Part shown: positions 1-12,977 of the stretch, one piece after another
Position numbering within the stretch: position 1 is the stretch's first letter
How the letters are laid out: every line of letters starts with the position of its first letter
Assembly: GCA_017305835.1 (NCBI GenBank)
Contig: JAFKJY010000090.1
Location: 1 to 36,884 of the forward strand
Source: Hyphomicrobiales bacterium
GTDB taxonomy: Bacteria > Pseudomonadota > Alphaproteobacteria > Rhizobiales > Rhizobiaceae
DNA: 36,884 nucleotides
Direction: 5' to 3'
The notes under the pieces: generated by a model
The model's database searches: none
Seen by the model: the letters and a program-made list of their open reading frames with translations, nothing else
What the model was told of the DNA's origin: nothing
Program-made: the position numbers and the translations under genes

Positions 1-2975
<2,975 letters not shown>

Positions 2976-3148
2976 GGGAACGGTTCCGGCGGCTGGCGTT
3001 GCGTCAGGCGCGACAGACTAGCCGGATTTTTGTGCAGCGCAAACGAATGCTGCGGCGCAGCGACAGATTCTTTTCAACCGATTAGATCGACGTTACCAAG
3101 CGGCCATTTGCCGGAGTCAGCCCGCGGCCCCACTGAGCCGGCTGCCAA

Positions 3149-3182
3149 AGAAAAGGGCCCGGCATGTCGCCATGCCGGGCCC
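3149..3182 (-). terminator. Rho-independent terminator after livK
   Basis: A perfect 12-bp stem (GGGCCCGGCATG at 3155-3166, tetraloop 3167-3170, partner 3171-3182) is followed on the minus strand by TTTTCTTT. It lies 22 bases past the livK stop, so it should close the whole liv transcript before pyc. Confidence 0.9.
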
Positions 3183-3204
3183 CGTTCGCCGAATGGCGGC
3201 AGGA

Positions 3205-4302
3205 CTACTTCAGGTAGTCGTACTTGCCGTCCTTCCACTCGTAGACGACGTAACCCGGCAGGGTGACGTCGCCCTTGTCGTTGAACTCCAGCTCGCCGAG
3301 CACGGTCTTGAACTTGCCATCGTCCAGCGCCTTCACGACCGCGTCGAAATCGGTCGACTTGGCGGTGGTGGCAGCCTGGGCCCAAGCCTGGATCGAGGCA
3401 TAGGTGTAGAGCGAGTAGCCCTCGGTCGGCTTGCCGGCCTTGGTCATCTTCTCGACCACCGGGGCGGCCTCGGGGTTCTTGCGCGGATCGGGCGAGAAGG
3501 TCATCAGCGTGCCCTCGCCGGCGGCGCCGGTGATGGCCCAGTACTCGTCGGTGACGAGCGCGTCACCCGACACGAGCACGGTGTTCATGCCCTGCTCGCG
3601 CATCTGGCGCGCCATGATGCCGGCCTCGGTGTGGTAGCCGCCGACATAGAGGACGCCGATGCCCTCGCCCTTCAGCTTGGTCACGAGCGCCGAGTAGTCC
3701 TTCTCGCCGGCGGTGTAGGCCTCGTACATGGCCGGCTTGCCGCCCAGCTTCTCGTAGACGGCCATGGTGGCGTCGGCGAGACCCTTGCCGTAGGCGGTCT
3801 TGTCGTGGACGAAGGCGACCTTCTTGTCCTTGAAGTGGTCGAGCAGGAACTTGCCGGCCACCTCGCCCTGCTGGTCGTCACGGCCGCAGGTGCGGAAGAC
3901 GCCCGGTCCGGGGCGCTTGTCGGTGAAGTCGGGGTTGGTCGAAGCCGGAGAGATCTGGACGATATGCTCCTCGGCATAGACCGCCGAAGCCGGGATCGAG
4001 GAACCCGAGCAGAAATGGCCGGCCATGAAGACCACCCCGTCACCGGCCGCCTTGTTGGCGACGGCCACGGCCTGCTTCGGATCGCAGGCGTCGTCGCCCA
4101 CCGACAGGACCAGCTTCTCGCCGTTGACGCCGCCGGCCTCGTTGATGTCGGCGACCGCCTGCTCGGCACCGGCCTGCATCTGCGCGCCGAACGCCGCGTA
4201 CTGGCCGGTCATCGGGCCAGCGACGCCGATCTTGATGTCGGCCCAGGCCGGGCCGGCCATCAGAAGGCCGAGCGCAGCACCCGCCAAAAGCACGTTTTTC
4301 AT
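3205..4302 (-). CDS. livK: Branched-chain amino acid ABC transporter, periplasmic binding protein
   Basis: 365-residue periplasmic solute-binding protein that delivers Leu/Ile/Val-type amino acids to the LivHM permease. The N-terminus is a classical Sec signal (MKNVLLAGAALGLLMAGPAWA, cleavage after the last Ala). The mature protein begins DIKIGVAGPMTGQYAAFG, the hallmark of the type I (Peripla_BP_6) fold, followed by INEAGGVNG and DDACDPKQA. The ATG at 4302 is preceded by GAGGGAG (4308-4314) at good spacing; the frame stays open further upstream, but that part does not read like a binding protein. It is the last gene of the liv cluster, separated from the preceding gene by 155 bases holding a hairpin, and is followed by a strong terminator. 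True ligand range cannot be read from sequence. Confidence 0.95.
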   Translation of the reverse strand: MKNVLLAGAALGLLMAGPAWADIKIGVAGPMTGQYAAFGAQMQAGAEQAVADINEAGGVNGEKLVLSVGDDACDPKQAVAVANKAAGDGVVFMAGHFCSGSSIPASAVYAEEHIVQISPASTNPDFTDKRPGPGVFRTCGRDDQQGEVAGKFLLDHFKDKKVAFVHDKTAYGKGLADATMAVYEKLGGKPAMYEAYTAGEKDYSALVTKLKGEGIGVLYVGGYHTEAGIMARQMREQGMNTVLVSGDALVTDEYWAITGAAGEGTLMTFSPDPRKNPEAAPVVEKMTKAGKPTEGYSLYTYASIQAWAQAATTAKSTDFDAVVKALDDGKFKTVLGELEFNDKGDVTLPGYVVYEWKDGKYDYLK

Positions 4303-4373
4303 GGTGACTCCCTCTAAACACCCTGCTGTTCCCGAAGCGGCCCGGACAGGTGTCGGTTCCCGGCGTCCGCAGT

Positions 4374-4391
4374 GCGGGATATCAATCCCGC
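4374..4391 (-). other. Intercistronic stem-loop upstream of livK
   Basis: Perfect inverted repeat GCGGGAT (4374-4380), loop ATCA, ATCCCGC (4385-4391). It sits in the only sizeable gap inside the liv cluster. No T-run follows on either strand, so it is not a classical terminator. It may protect or process the mRNA so that livK is made in excess over the membrane parts; that role is inference. Confidence 0.45.
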
Positions 4392-4457
4392 TTGGCTGCC
4401 ATGAAAGCCCAAATCCACTCGGAAATAAAGCTGTCCAGGCAGATATCGTGAATACCG

Positions 4458-4811
4458 TCAGCCTTTCCTGCTCCAGCCGATCATGCTGGTGCGCGAATAC
4501 TCGAAGCCATATTGCGAGGCCATCTGCCGGGCGCGCGTGATGCGCTTGCCGATGAAGGCGATCACCGCGATGACCACGAAATCGACGATGTAATATTGCA
4601 GCGACAGCAGCGTGCCGTGGAAGAGCGCGAAGTGGATGAAGCGTGTCGCCGCGCCCAGCAGCAGCATGTAGACGACCAGTCGCGCATCGCTCTCCCAGGC
4701 GCGCGCCACCGCGCGACCGGTGAGATAGGCAGCGCCGCCGGCGAGGATGACGGTGACGAAGAGGAACTCCCAGATCGAGACTTCCCACAGGAAGGACATG
4801 TCCTTTTCCAT
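4458..4811 (-). CDS. Small conserved membrane protein of the liv cluster (DUF6867-like)
   Basis: 117 residues, function unknown. Three or more hydrophobic segments are visible: about 14-32 (WEFLFVTVILAGGAAYLTG), 47-66 (VVYMLLLGAATRFIHFALF) and 70-88 (LLSLQYYIVDFVVIAVIAF), followed by a basic tail. It resembles a short protein found beside liv genes in Rhizobiales and catalogued, I believe, as DUF6867; that name is from memory. The ATG at 4811 is used because GGGAGG lies 9 bases upstream inside the end of livF. A second ATG at 4799 has its SD-like AAGGA only one base away. Only three bases separate it from the livF stop, so it is cotranscribed and probably serves or stabilises the transporter. 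Confidence 0.8.
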   Translation of the reverse strand: MEKDMSFLWEVSIWEFLFVTVILAGGAAYLTGRAVARAWESDARLVVYMLLLGAATRFIHFALFHGTLLSLQYYIVDFVVIAVIAFIGKRITRARQMASQYGFEYSRTSMIGWSRKG

Positions 4812-4814
4812 CGC

Positions 4815-5540
4815 CTAGTGCCTCCCGCCCTCGAGATAGGCGGCCCGCACCTCCTCCCGCTTCAGCAGGTCGGCGCCGGTGCCGCTCATGGTGATGCGGC
4901 CGTTGACCATGACGTAGCCGCGATGGGCGAGCCGCAGCGCGTGGAAGGCGTTCTGCTCGACCAGGAAGACGGTCAGGCCCTCGGTGCGGTTCAGCTCGCG
5001 GATCACCTCGAAGATCTGCTTGACGATCAGCGGCGCCAGCCCGAGCGACGGCTCGTCGAGCAGCAGCAGCTTGGGCCGCCCCATCAGCGCGCGGCCGATG
5101 GCGAGCATCTGCTGCTCGCCGCCCGACAGCGTGCCGCCGCGCTGGGAAGCGCGCTCGCGCAGGCGCGGGAACAGCGTGTAGACGCGCTCCAGGTCCTTGT
5201 CGAAATGCTCGGGCGCAACCAGCGCGGCGCCCATCTGCAGGTTCTCCAGCACGGTCATGCGCGGGAAGATGCGCCGGCCCTCGGGCGACTGGGCGATGCC
5301 CATGCGCATGATCTGGTGCGTCGGCATGCCGGTGATGTCGATGCCGTCATAGACGATGGTGCCCGCGCGGGCGCGCGGGTTGCCGCAGATCGTCATCATC
5401 AGCGTCGACTTGCCGGCGCCGTTGGAGCCGATCAGCGTGACGATCTCGCCCGGCCGGACTTCGACGTCGACGCCGCGCAGGGCGACGATCTTGCCGTAGT
5501 AGGTCTCGACGCCGGAGACGGAGAGGAGGGGGGCGCTCAT
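4815..5540 (-). CDS. livF: Branched-chain amino acid ABC transporter ATPase LivF
   Basis: 241-residue cytoplasmic ATPase, one of the two energising subunits of the LivHMGF-K importer. It shows Walker A GSNGAGKS (about 38-45), the Q-loop region GIAQSPEGRRIFPRMTV, the ABC signature LSGGEQQ and Walker B LLLLDEPSLGLAP, then the EQNA switch segment typical of LivF (EQNAFHALRLAHRGYVM). Length matches LivF (about 235-245). The ATG at 5540 overlaps the livG stop in an ATGA arrangement, showing translational coupling. The small membrane protein gene follows after three bases. Confidence 0.96.
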   Translation of the reverse strand: MSAPLLSVSGVETYYGKIVALRGVDVEVRPGEIVTLIGSNGAGKSTLMMTICGNPRARAGTIVYDGIDITGMPTHQIMRMGIAQSPEGRRIFPRMTVLENLQMGAALVAPEHFDKDLERVYTLFPRLRERASQRGGTLSGGEQQMLAIGRALMGRPKLLLLDEPSLGLAPLIVKQIFEVIRELNRTEGLTVFLVEQNAFHALRLAHRGYVMVNGRITMSGTGADLLKREEVRAAYLEGGRH

Positions 5541-6768
5541 TTCACGTCTCCCTTGCCGGCCGCCGCGGCGAGCCCCCGCGCCTGCCCGACCCAGTCCTCG
5601 CGGGCGATGCGCCCGTCGAACTCGAGATAGGCCTCCGCCGCGGCGATGTCGGCCGCCGTCCAGGCGGCGATCTGGGCGAAGGTGGTGACGCCGTGCTCGC
5701 CGAGCTTGCGCGCGTTGACCGGGCCGATGCCCTTGATGCGGGTGAGGTCGTCGGGCGCGCCGGCCGGCGGGGCCACGGCCGCCTCGGCCGCGGGGGCGGC
5801 GGCCTCCAGCGCCTCGGCCGCGATCGCGGCCACCTCCGGCCTCTCCTCGATCTCCTCGTCGTCGACGCCGAGATAGGCGGCGATCACCTTGGGGTCCGCC
5901 TTGACGAAGCCGGCGTCGCCGTCGGAAATCTTGACGCCGTAGTCGAGCACCACGACGTGGTCGGAGATCTCCATGACCACGCCCATGTCGTGCTCGATCA
6001 GCAGTACGGACGTGCCGTGCGTGTCGCGGATGAACTTCAGGAGCTGGTTGAGCTCGGCCGATTCGCGCGGGTTGAGGCCGGCCGCCGGCTCGTCGAGGCA
6101 GAGCAGCTTCGGGTCCGTGCACATGGCGCGCGCGATCTCCAGCCTGCGCTGGGCGCCGTAGGGCAGGTCGCCGGCCGGGTCGTCGGCGCGCTCGATGAGC
6201 TTCACCTGCTCCATCCAGTAGACGGCCTTGTCGATCGATTCGCGCTGCGCCTTGCGGTAGCCCGGCAGGCCGAAGATGCCGGCCAGCGTGAAGCCGGAGG
6301 CGATCATCAGCGGGTTGTGCTGGGCGACCAGCAGGTTCTCCAGCACCGTCATGCCGCCGAACAGGCGGATGTTCTGGAAGGTGCGGGCGACCTTGGCCTT
6401 CTTCGAGATCTCGAAGTCGGGCATGCGCTCCAGCAGGAACACGGCGCCGTCGTTGGCCGCCTGGTAGCGGTGGCCGCCGGCGGTCACCGCCTGGACGGTC
6501 GCCTCCTGCTGGCCGCCGCCGTGGCGCATGGCGATGCGCCCCTCGGTCGGCTTGTAGAAGCCGGTCACGCAGTTGAACACCGTCGTCTTGCCGGCGCCGT
6601 TGGGGCCGATCAGCGCGGTGATGTCGCCGCGCCCGACGTTGAACGACAGGTCGTTGACCGCGACCAGGCCGCCGAAGCGCATGGTCAGGTGCTCGACCGT
6701 CAGGATCGGGTCGACGTCCCAGCGGGGGCCTGCGCCCGCGACCGGTTCGCTCATCGCCGCCTCGGACA

Positions 6769-6769
<1 letters not shown>
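5537..6769 (-). CDS. livG: Branched-chain amino acid ABC transporter ATPase LivG with C-terminal helix-hairpin-helix domain
   Basis: 410 residues, against about 255 for a simple LivG. Residues 1-303 are the ATPase: Walker A GPNGAGKT (55-62), VARTFQNIRLF (128-138), signature-equivalent LPYGAQRR (202-209), Walker B LLCLDEPAAGLNP (222-234) and IEHDMGVV (258-265). There is an insertion at about 82-118 between strand and Q-loop. Residues 304-339 are a low-complexity Ala/Glu/Pro linker. Residues 340-402 form a helix-hairpin-helix-like domain (DLTRIKGIGPVNARKLGEHG, then TFAQIAAWTAADIA and REDWVGQARGLA), the same style as domains attached to some respiratory and ribosomal proteins. Two ATGs are possible; the first (6769) overlaps the livM stop by one base (TGATG) and has GGAGGG upstream. 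The role of the added domain is unknown. Confidence 0.93.
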
Positions 6770-8384
<1,615 letters not shown>

Positions 8385-8385
<1 letters not shown>

Positions 8386-9314
8386 CAGACCTTCTCCACT
8401 TCCGGCTTGCCGAGGAGGCCCGAGGGCAGGAAGATCAGCACGATCGCCAGGATCGAGAAGGCCGCCACGTCCTTGTACTCGACGGTGAAGTAGCCCGACC
8501 AGAACACCTCGATCAGGCCGATCAGCAGGCCGCCCAGCATGGCGCCCGGCAGCGAGCCGATACCGCCCAGCACCGCGGCGGTGAACGCCTTCACGCCGGC
8601 GAGGAAGCCGATGTAGAAGTCGATGACGCCGTAGAGCATCAGGAACATGAAGCCGGCGACGGCGGCGAGCGCGGCGCCCATGACGAAGGTCAGCGAAATG
8701 GTGCGGTCGACGTCGACGCCGAGCAGCGCGGCCATCTTGGTGTCCTGCTCGCAGGCGCGCTGGGCGCGGCCGAGCGGCGTGCGCGAGATCAGCAGCGTGA
8801 AGCCCGCCATCAGCACGATGGTCGACACGATGATGATCATCTGCATGTAGGAGATCTGGACGACGATCGGGCCGGCGTCGGTCTGGCCGGTCATCAGCGT
8901 GATGCCGCCCTGGATCTGCGGCGGCAGCGGCTTGACGCGCGCGCCCTGGGTGATCTGGACGAAGTTCTGCAGCACGATCGACATGCCGATCGCGGTGATC
9001 AGCGGCGCCAGCCGGAACGAACCGCGCAGCGGCCGGTAGGCGATGCGCTCCACCGACCAGCCCCAGGCCGCGGTGAACAGCATCGCCACGATGATGACGA
9101 TCAGCAGCACCACCGGCAGGAAGGCGAAGCCGAGCACCGTCGTCAGGATCAGGAAGGTCGCCAGCGCGATGAACGACCCGATCATGAAGATGTCGCCATG
9201 CGCGAAATTGATCATGCCGATGATGCCGTAGACCATCGTGTAGCCGATCGCGATGAGGCCGTAGATGGATCCCAGCGTCAGCCCGTTGACCAGCTGCTGG
9301 ACAAAATATTCCAT
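8385..9314 (-). CDS. livH: Branched-chain amino acid ABC transporter permease LivH
   Basis: 309-residue polytopic permease, partner of LivM and first gene of the liv cluster. Family features are the start [20 protein letters not shown], the motif [20 protein letters not shown], the EAA loop ([28 protein letters not shown] in segments) and [16 protein letters not shown]. Length is normal for the family. GGGGAG lies about 10 bases before the ATG at 9314. A promoter-like sequence is found at 9379-9408. Confidence 0.96.
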
Positions 9315-9615
9315 GGCTGTGTTGCTCCCCGGGGCGGTTCGCCGGCCGGCGCGCCCCTTGTTCTTATGTTCCCCGTCCTAACCTTTCGACCGCGATCCGC
9401 AAAGTCAATATCGCGTTCGTGCCGGTCGAAAAGTGCGCCGGCGCGGCTGGTTCGGGCGCGGAAGCTAGCATCGCGTCGGCGCAATGTCCTTGGCTAATCC
9501 GCCCGCCCGGCCGTCCTTTCCGGTCGAAACTTGCATGTTCCGCGCTTCCGATGACCGAAGCTTGCATGGCGTCCTTCCCGCCGAACTCGCCCGTGCTCGC
9601 CATCCGCGCGACCAC
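9315..9615. other. Intergenic region upstream of the liv cluster
   Basis: 301 bases without a convincing gene. It holds the likely liv promoter and an imperfect 13-bp direct repeat, CGAAACTTGCATG at 9525-9537 and CGAAGCTTGCATG at 9556-9568, with starts 31 bases apart. ORFs crossing the region run antisense into the hydroxyproline epimerase gene and show no family resemblance. No terminator was found after the epimerase gene, so some readthrough into liv is possible. Confidence 0.6.
9379..9408 (-). promoter_or_regulatory. Candidate promoter of livHMGF
   Basis: On the minus strand TTGACT (9408-9403) is followed after 18 bases by AGGTTA (9384-9379). The -35 box is good and the -10 box poor. The predicted transcript start near 9372 would leave a leader of about 58 bases before livH. 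Confidence 0.35.
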
Positions 9616-10617
9616 TCAGCGCACCACGAAGCCGTGCGCGAACGGGTCGCGGTCGTCGATGAAGATGGTGTTCAGGCCGGTCATCCTGGCCCAGCCGCCG
9701 ATCGAGGGAACGATGGCCTTGCGGTTGCCGACGGCGACCTCGCGCTCGACGCGGCCGCGGAACAGGGAGCCGATGATCGATTCGTGCACGAAGGCATCGC
9801 CGGCCTTCAATCTGCCCTTGGCGTGGAGCTGCGCCATGCGCGCCGAGGTGCCGGTGCCGCAGGGCGAGCGGTCGATCGCCTTTTCGCCGTAGAAGACGGC
9901 GTTGCGGGCATGCGCCTCGGGATGCCGCGGCGCGCCGGTCCAAAGGATGTGGGACAGGCCCTTGATGTCCGGGTTCTCGGGATGGACGAAGGAATAGGCC
10001 TCGTTCAGGCGCTGGCGCAGCACCGGGCTCCAGGCGACGAGCTGCGCCGCGGTATAGTCGGCCATGTCGCGGTAGTTCTGCTGCGGCTCGACGATCGCGT
10101 AGAAATTGCCGCCATAGGCGACGTCGACCCTGAGCGGGCCGAGGTCCGGGCACTCCACCTCCAGCCCTTCCGAATGCAGGAAGGCCGGCACGTTGGTGAT
10201 GCGCACCTCCTCGACGTGCTCGCCGTCGAGCCGGTATTCGGCGACGACGCGGCCGGCCGGCGTGTCGAGGTTGAGCCGGCCCGGCGTGCGCGGCTTCATC
10301 AGCCCGTGCTCGATGGCGAAGGTGACGGTGCCGATCGTGCCGTGGCCGCACATCGGCAGGCAGCCCGAGGTCTCGATGAAGAGGATGCCGATGTCGCCGT
10401 CCCCGGTCGTCGGCGGGTAGAGGATCGAGCCGGACATCATGTCGTGGCCGCGCGGCTCGAACATCAGGCCGGTGCGGATCCAGTCGAACTCCCTGAGAAA
10501 GTGCAGCCGCCGCTCCATCATGGTCGCGCCCTGAAGCAGCGGCCCGCCGCCGGCGACGAGGCGGACCGGGTTGCCGCAGGTGTGGCCGTCTATGCAGAAG
10601 AAGGAATGGCGGGACAT
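9616..10617 (-). CDS. hypRE: 4-hydroxyproline 2-epimerase (proline racemase family)
   Basis: Cytosolic, cofactor-independent epimerase converting trans-4-hydroxy-L-proline to cis-4-hydroxy-D-proline, the first catabolic step. It has 333 residues, normal for the family. Both catalytic cysteines are present: Cys90 in LPMCGHGT and Cys253 in DRSPCGTGTSA. The Cys/Cys pair marks an epimerase/racemase, since the related dehydratases have Thr in place of the first Cys. The N-terminus FFCIDGHTCGNPVRLV is typical of hydroxyproline enzymes. The ATG at 10617 is 8 bases after the stop of the FAD oxidoreductase gene, so it is the distal gene of the operon. Name follows Sinorhizobium usage (HypRE); symbol is by homology and context. 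Confidence 0.92.
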   Translation of the reverse strand: MSRHSFFCIDGHTCGNPVRLVAGGGPLLQGATMMERRLHFLREFDWIRTGLMFEPRGHDMMSGSILYPPTTGDGDIGILFIETSGCLPMCGHGTIGTVTFAIEHGLMKPRTPGRLNLDTPAGRVVAEYRLDGEHVEEVRITNVPAFLHSEGLEVECPDLGPLRVDVAYGGNFYAIVEPQQNYRDMADYTAAQLVAWSPVLRQRLNEAYSFVHPENPDIKGLSHILWTGAPRHPEAHARNAVFYGEKAIDRSPCGTGTSARMAQLHAKGRLKAGDAFVHESIIGSLFRGRVEREVAVGNRKAIVPSIGGWARMTGLNTIFIDDRDPFAHGFVVR

Positions 10618-10625
10618 TCGGGAAC

Positions 10626-11870
10626 TCAGAAGCGGGAGGGACTGAACGGCGACAAATCTATCACGGCAGGCCGGCCCGCGACGAGATCGTGAACCAGGCG
10701 GCCGGTCGCCGCGGCCTGGGTGAGGCCGAGATGGCCGTGGCCGAAGGCGTAGAAGACGCGCGGCGCGCGGGAAGCCTGCCCGATCACCGGCAGCGAATCC
10801 GGCAGGGACGGACGGAAACCCATCCATTCGCGCCCGCCTTCGGTCCGCAGCCCCGGCAGGAAGCGCGCGGCCTTGGTCAGCATCGCCTTCGAGCGGGCAT
10901 AGTCGGGCGGCCGGTCGAGGCCGCCGAGCTCGACCGCGCCGCCGACGCGCAGGCCGGTCGACAGCGGGGTGATGACGAAGCCGTGGCCGGAGAAGATCAA
11001 CTGCCGCCTCACGTCGAAGGCGTCGGGCGGCAGCGTGGTGTTGTAGCCGCGCTCGGTCTCCAGCGGAATCGCGTCGCCGAGCTGGCGGGCGAGCAGGTGC
11101 GACCATGCGCCGGCGGCGATCAACAGCGCATCGGCCGAGAGCACCCGGCCGTCGGCGAGCCGCACGACCGACCGGCCGCCTTCCGTGCCGACGCCTTCCA
11201 CCTTCGCCCGCACGAAACGCGCGCCCTTGCGTTCCGCATGGGCCCAGACGGCCTGGCCGAGCAGCTTCGGGTCGGCGACGGTCTTCCAGCCGGGCACGAA
11301 GGTGGCGTGGGTGAAGGCGGGCGACAGGCCGGGCTGGAAGGCTGCGATTTCGTCGCCGGCGAGGTGCCGGAACTCCACCCCGAAGCGGGCGCGGGCGTCC
11401 CAGCCCGGCTGCGCGGCGGCGAACTCGGCCGCGCCTTCGTAGAACTCGAGCGAGCCGTCCTCGCGCAGCATTTTTCGCGTGCCGGAACGGTCCATCAGCT
11501 CCAGCCATGACGTCTCGGCGAGCTTCATCAGGGCCGCCTGCGCGGCGAGGCTCGCCTCGTAGTGGCGCGGGCCGCCGGCGCGCCAGAAGCGCCACAGCCA
11601 GGGCAGCAGCTTCGGCAGGTAGGCGGGCGGGATGGCGAGCGGCCCGAGCGGGTCGGCCAGCCAGCGCGGCAGATTGCGCATCATGCCCTTCTGCGCCAGC
11701 GGCAACAGGTCGGAGAAGGCGAGCGCAGCGGCATTGCCGGAGGAGGTCTCCTCGCAGATGCCGGTGCGGTCGACGACCGTGACCGCATGGCCGGCCTCGG
11801 CGAGCTGCGCCGCGCAGCAGATGCCGACGATGCCGGCGCCGACGATCGTGATGTCGGCCGGCGCGGTCAT
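10626..11870 (-). CDS. hypO: FAD-dependent D-amino acid (cis-4-hydroxy-D-proline) dehydrogenase
   Basis: 414-residue DadA-type flavoprotein. By context it oxidises cis-4-hydroxy-D-proline to delta1-pyrroline-4-hydroxy-2-carboxylate, passing electrons to the respiratory chain. The N-terminal dinucleotide fold ITIVGAGIVGICCAAQLAEAG has GxGxxG at 10-16 and an acidic residue ending the second strand (VVDRTG). The C-terminal FAD segment reads YAFGHGHLGLTQAAATGRLV, characteristic of DadA-like oxidases. There is a MGFRPSLPDSLPVIG motif. It lies between the DapA-family and epimerase genes on the same strand. Family membership is sure; the substrate is inferred from neighbours, with a generic D-amino acid dehydrogenase as the alternative. 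Confidence 0.88.
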   Translation of the reverse strand: MTAPADITIVGAGIVGICCAAQLAEAGHAVTVVDRTGICEETSSGNAAALAFSDLLPLAQKGMMRNLPRWLADPLGPLAIPPAYLPKLLPWLWRFWRAGGPRHYEASLAAQAALMKLAETSWLELMDRSGTRKMLREDGSLEFYEGAAEFAAAQPGWDARARFGVEFRHLAGDEIAAFQPGLSPAFTHATFVPGWKTVADPKLLGQAVWAHAERKGARFVRAKVEGVGTEGGRSVVRLADGRVLSADALLIAAGAWSHLLARQLGDAIPLETERGYNTTLPPDAFDVRRQLIFSGHGFVITPLSTGLRVGGAVELGGLDRPPDYARSKAMLTKAARFLPGLRTEGGREWMGFRPSLPDSLPVIGQASRAPRVFYAFGHGHLGLTQAAATGRLVHDLVAGRPAVIDLSPFSPSRF

Positions 11871-11902
11871 GGTTGCCTTTCCTGCGAGGCGCGATGGGCA
11901 AC

Positions 11903-11999
11903 GCCCCCATCACCACGCTCCGCGTGGTCCCCTTCGCTCGTGAACGGGGGAAGATCCGCCGCGGCCGGTCCAAGGACAGGCTCCGGCGGTGGAGGGGGC
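11903..11999. repeat. Candidate palindromic intergenic repeat (RIME-like)
   Basis: A 97-base stretch between the DapA-type and FAD genes whose ends are inverted (GCCCCC at 11903-11908, GGGGGC at 11994-11999, with further partial pairing inward). Inside are a CCACG/CGTGG hairpin (11913-11927), a CCCCTTC/GAACGGGG hairpin (about 11929-11948) and a CCGCCG/CGGCGG pair. This composite look resembles rhizobial intergenic mosaic elements. Membership in a repeat family cannot be shown from one copy. Confidence 0.4.
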
Positions 12000-12028
12000 A
12001 CCAGGGCGAACATTGCCGCGCGAGCTAT

Positions 12029-12922
12029 TTAAAACGCAGGCAACACTGGCCGGCTGGCGATGGCGTCCTTGACGATCTTCTCGACCGCCCTGCGCCGCTC
12101 GCCGGACAGCGGCATGCGCGGCATGCGGACGCGGTCGTTGGAGCTTATGGCGAAGACCTCGGCGAGCTTGATGTTCTGGACGAGATAGGTCGAGACGTCG
12201 AGGTCGAGCAGCGGGCGGAACCAGCGGTAGATGGCGAGCGCCTCGTCGCGGCGGCCCTGCTTCATGAGCTGGTAGATCGCCACCGTCTCGCGCGGGAAGG
12301 CGGTGACGAGGCCGGCGACCCAGCCGATCGCGCCGACCGACAGCGCCTCGAAGGCGAGGTTGTCGACGCCGGTGAAGAGGTCGAAACGGTCGCCGAAGGC
12401 GTTGAGGACGTCGATCGAGCGGCGGATGTCGTCGGAGGATTCCTTCACCGCGACGAAGAGCGGGTCGTCGGCCAGCGCCTGCATCACCTCGACCGTGACG
12501 TCGACGCGGTAGGCGATCCGGTTGGAATAGATCATCACCGGCAGGCCGCCGGCGCCGGCGACCGCCTTCAGCGTCGCCACCGTCTCGTCCGGGTTGGTGT
12601 GGTAGATCGGCGAGGGCACGACCATCAGCCCGTCGGCCCCGGCGGCGGCCGCCTTCTTCGCCAGCGCCATGCCGTCGCGGGTGGCCGCCTCGTTGACCGT
12701 CATCAGCACCGGCCGGCCACCGGCCGCGCCCTGCGCGATCTCCAGCACTTCGAGCTTCTCGTCGGCGGAGAGCATCGGCCCCTCGCCGAGCGAGCCGCAG
12801 ACGATCAGGCCGTCGCAGCCGGCCTCGATCATCAGGCCGAAGCAGCGCTCCATCTCGGCGCGGTCGAGCCGGTCGTCAGCGGTGAACTTGGTGGTGACGG
12901 CCGGGAAAACACCTGCCCACAT
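12029..12922 (-). CDS. hypD: DapA-family lyase, probable delta1-pyrroline-4-hydroxy-2-carboxylate deaminase
   Basis: 297-residue class I aldolase-fold enzyme of the dihydrodipicolinate synthase/N-acetylneuraminate lyase family. Schiff-base Lys160 is in FVAVKESSDD and the catalytic Tyr132 in VMIYSNRIAYR; the substrate loop reads GSLGEGP (43-49). In a hydroxyproline cluster such enzymes convert pyrroline-4-hydroxy-2-carboxylate to 2-oxoglutarate semialdehyde plus ammonia. The ATG at 12922 is preferred because GGAGG lies 5 bases before it; an ATG 12 bases upstream (12934) has no ribosome site. It is first in the operon, behind a promoter whose -10 box is covered by a palindromic operator. The substrate is inferred from context. 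Confidence 0.87.
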   Translation of the reverse strand: MWAGVFPAVTTKFTADDRLDRAEMERCFGLMIEAGCDGLIVCGSLGEGPMLSADEKLEVLEIAQGAAGGRPVLMTVNEAATRDGMALAKKAAAAGADGLMVVPSPIYHTNPDETVATLKAVAGAGGLPVMIYSNRIAYRVDVTVEVMQALADDPLFVAVKESSDDIRRSIDVLNAFGDRFDLFTGVDNLAFEALSVGAIGWVAGLVTAFPRETVAIYQLMKQGRRDEALAIYRWFRPLLDLDVSTYLVQNIKLAEVFAISSNDRVRMPRMPLSGERRRAVEKIVKDAIASRPVLPAF

Positions 12923-12936
12923 GGCTTCCTCCATCT

Positions 12937-12955
12937 GATATATGAGTGATATATC
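12937..12955. promoter_or_regulatory. Operator palindrome O1 (hypD side)
   Basis: GATATAT, 5-base spacer GAGTG, ATATATC: a perfect 7-bp inverted repeat. It covers the predicted -10 box of hypD and ends 15 bases before its ATG. The likely binder is the divergently encoded GntR-family regulator; repression by blocking polymerase is inferred from position. Confidence 0.75.
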
Positions 12956-12977
12956 TCGACATCCGGCCGGCTGTCAA
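12949..12977 (-). promoter_or_regulatory. Promoter of the hydroxyproline operon
   Basis: Minus-strand TTGACA (12977-12972), 17-base spacer, ATATAT (12954-12949). The -35 is a consensus hexamer, and the -10 lies within operator O1. Confidence 0.65.
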
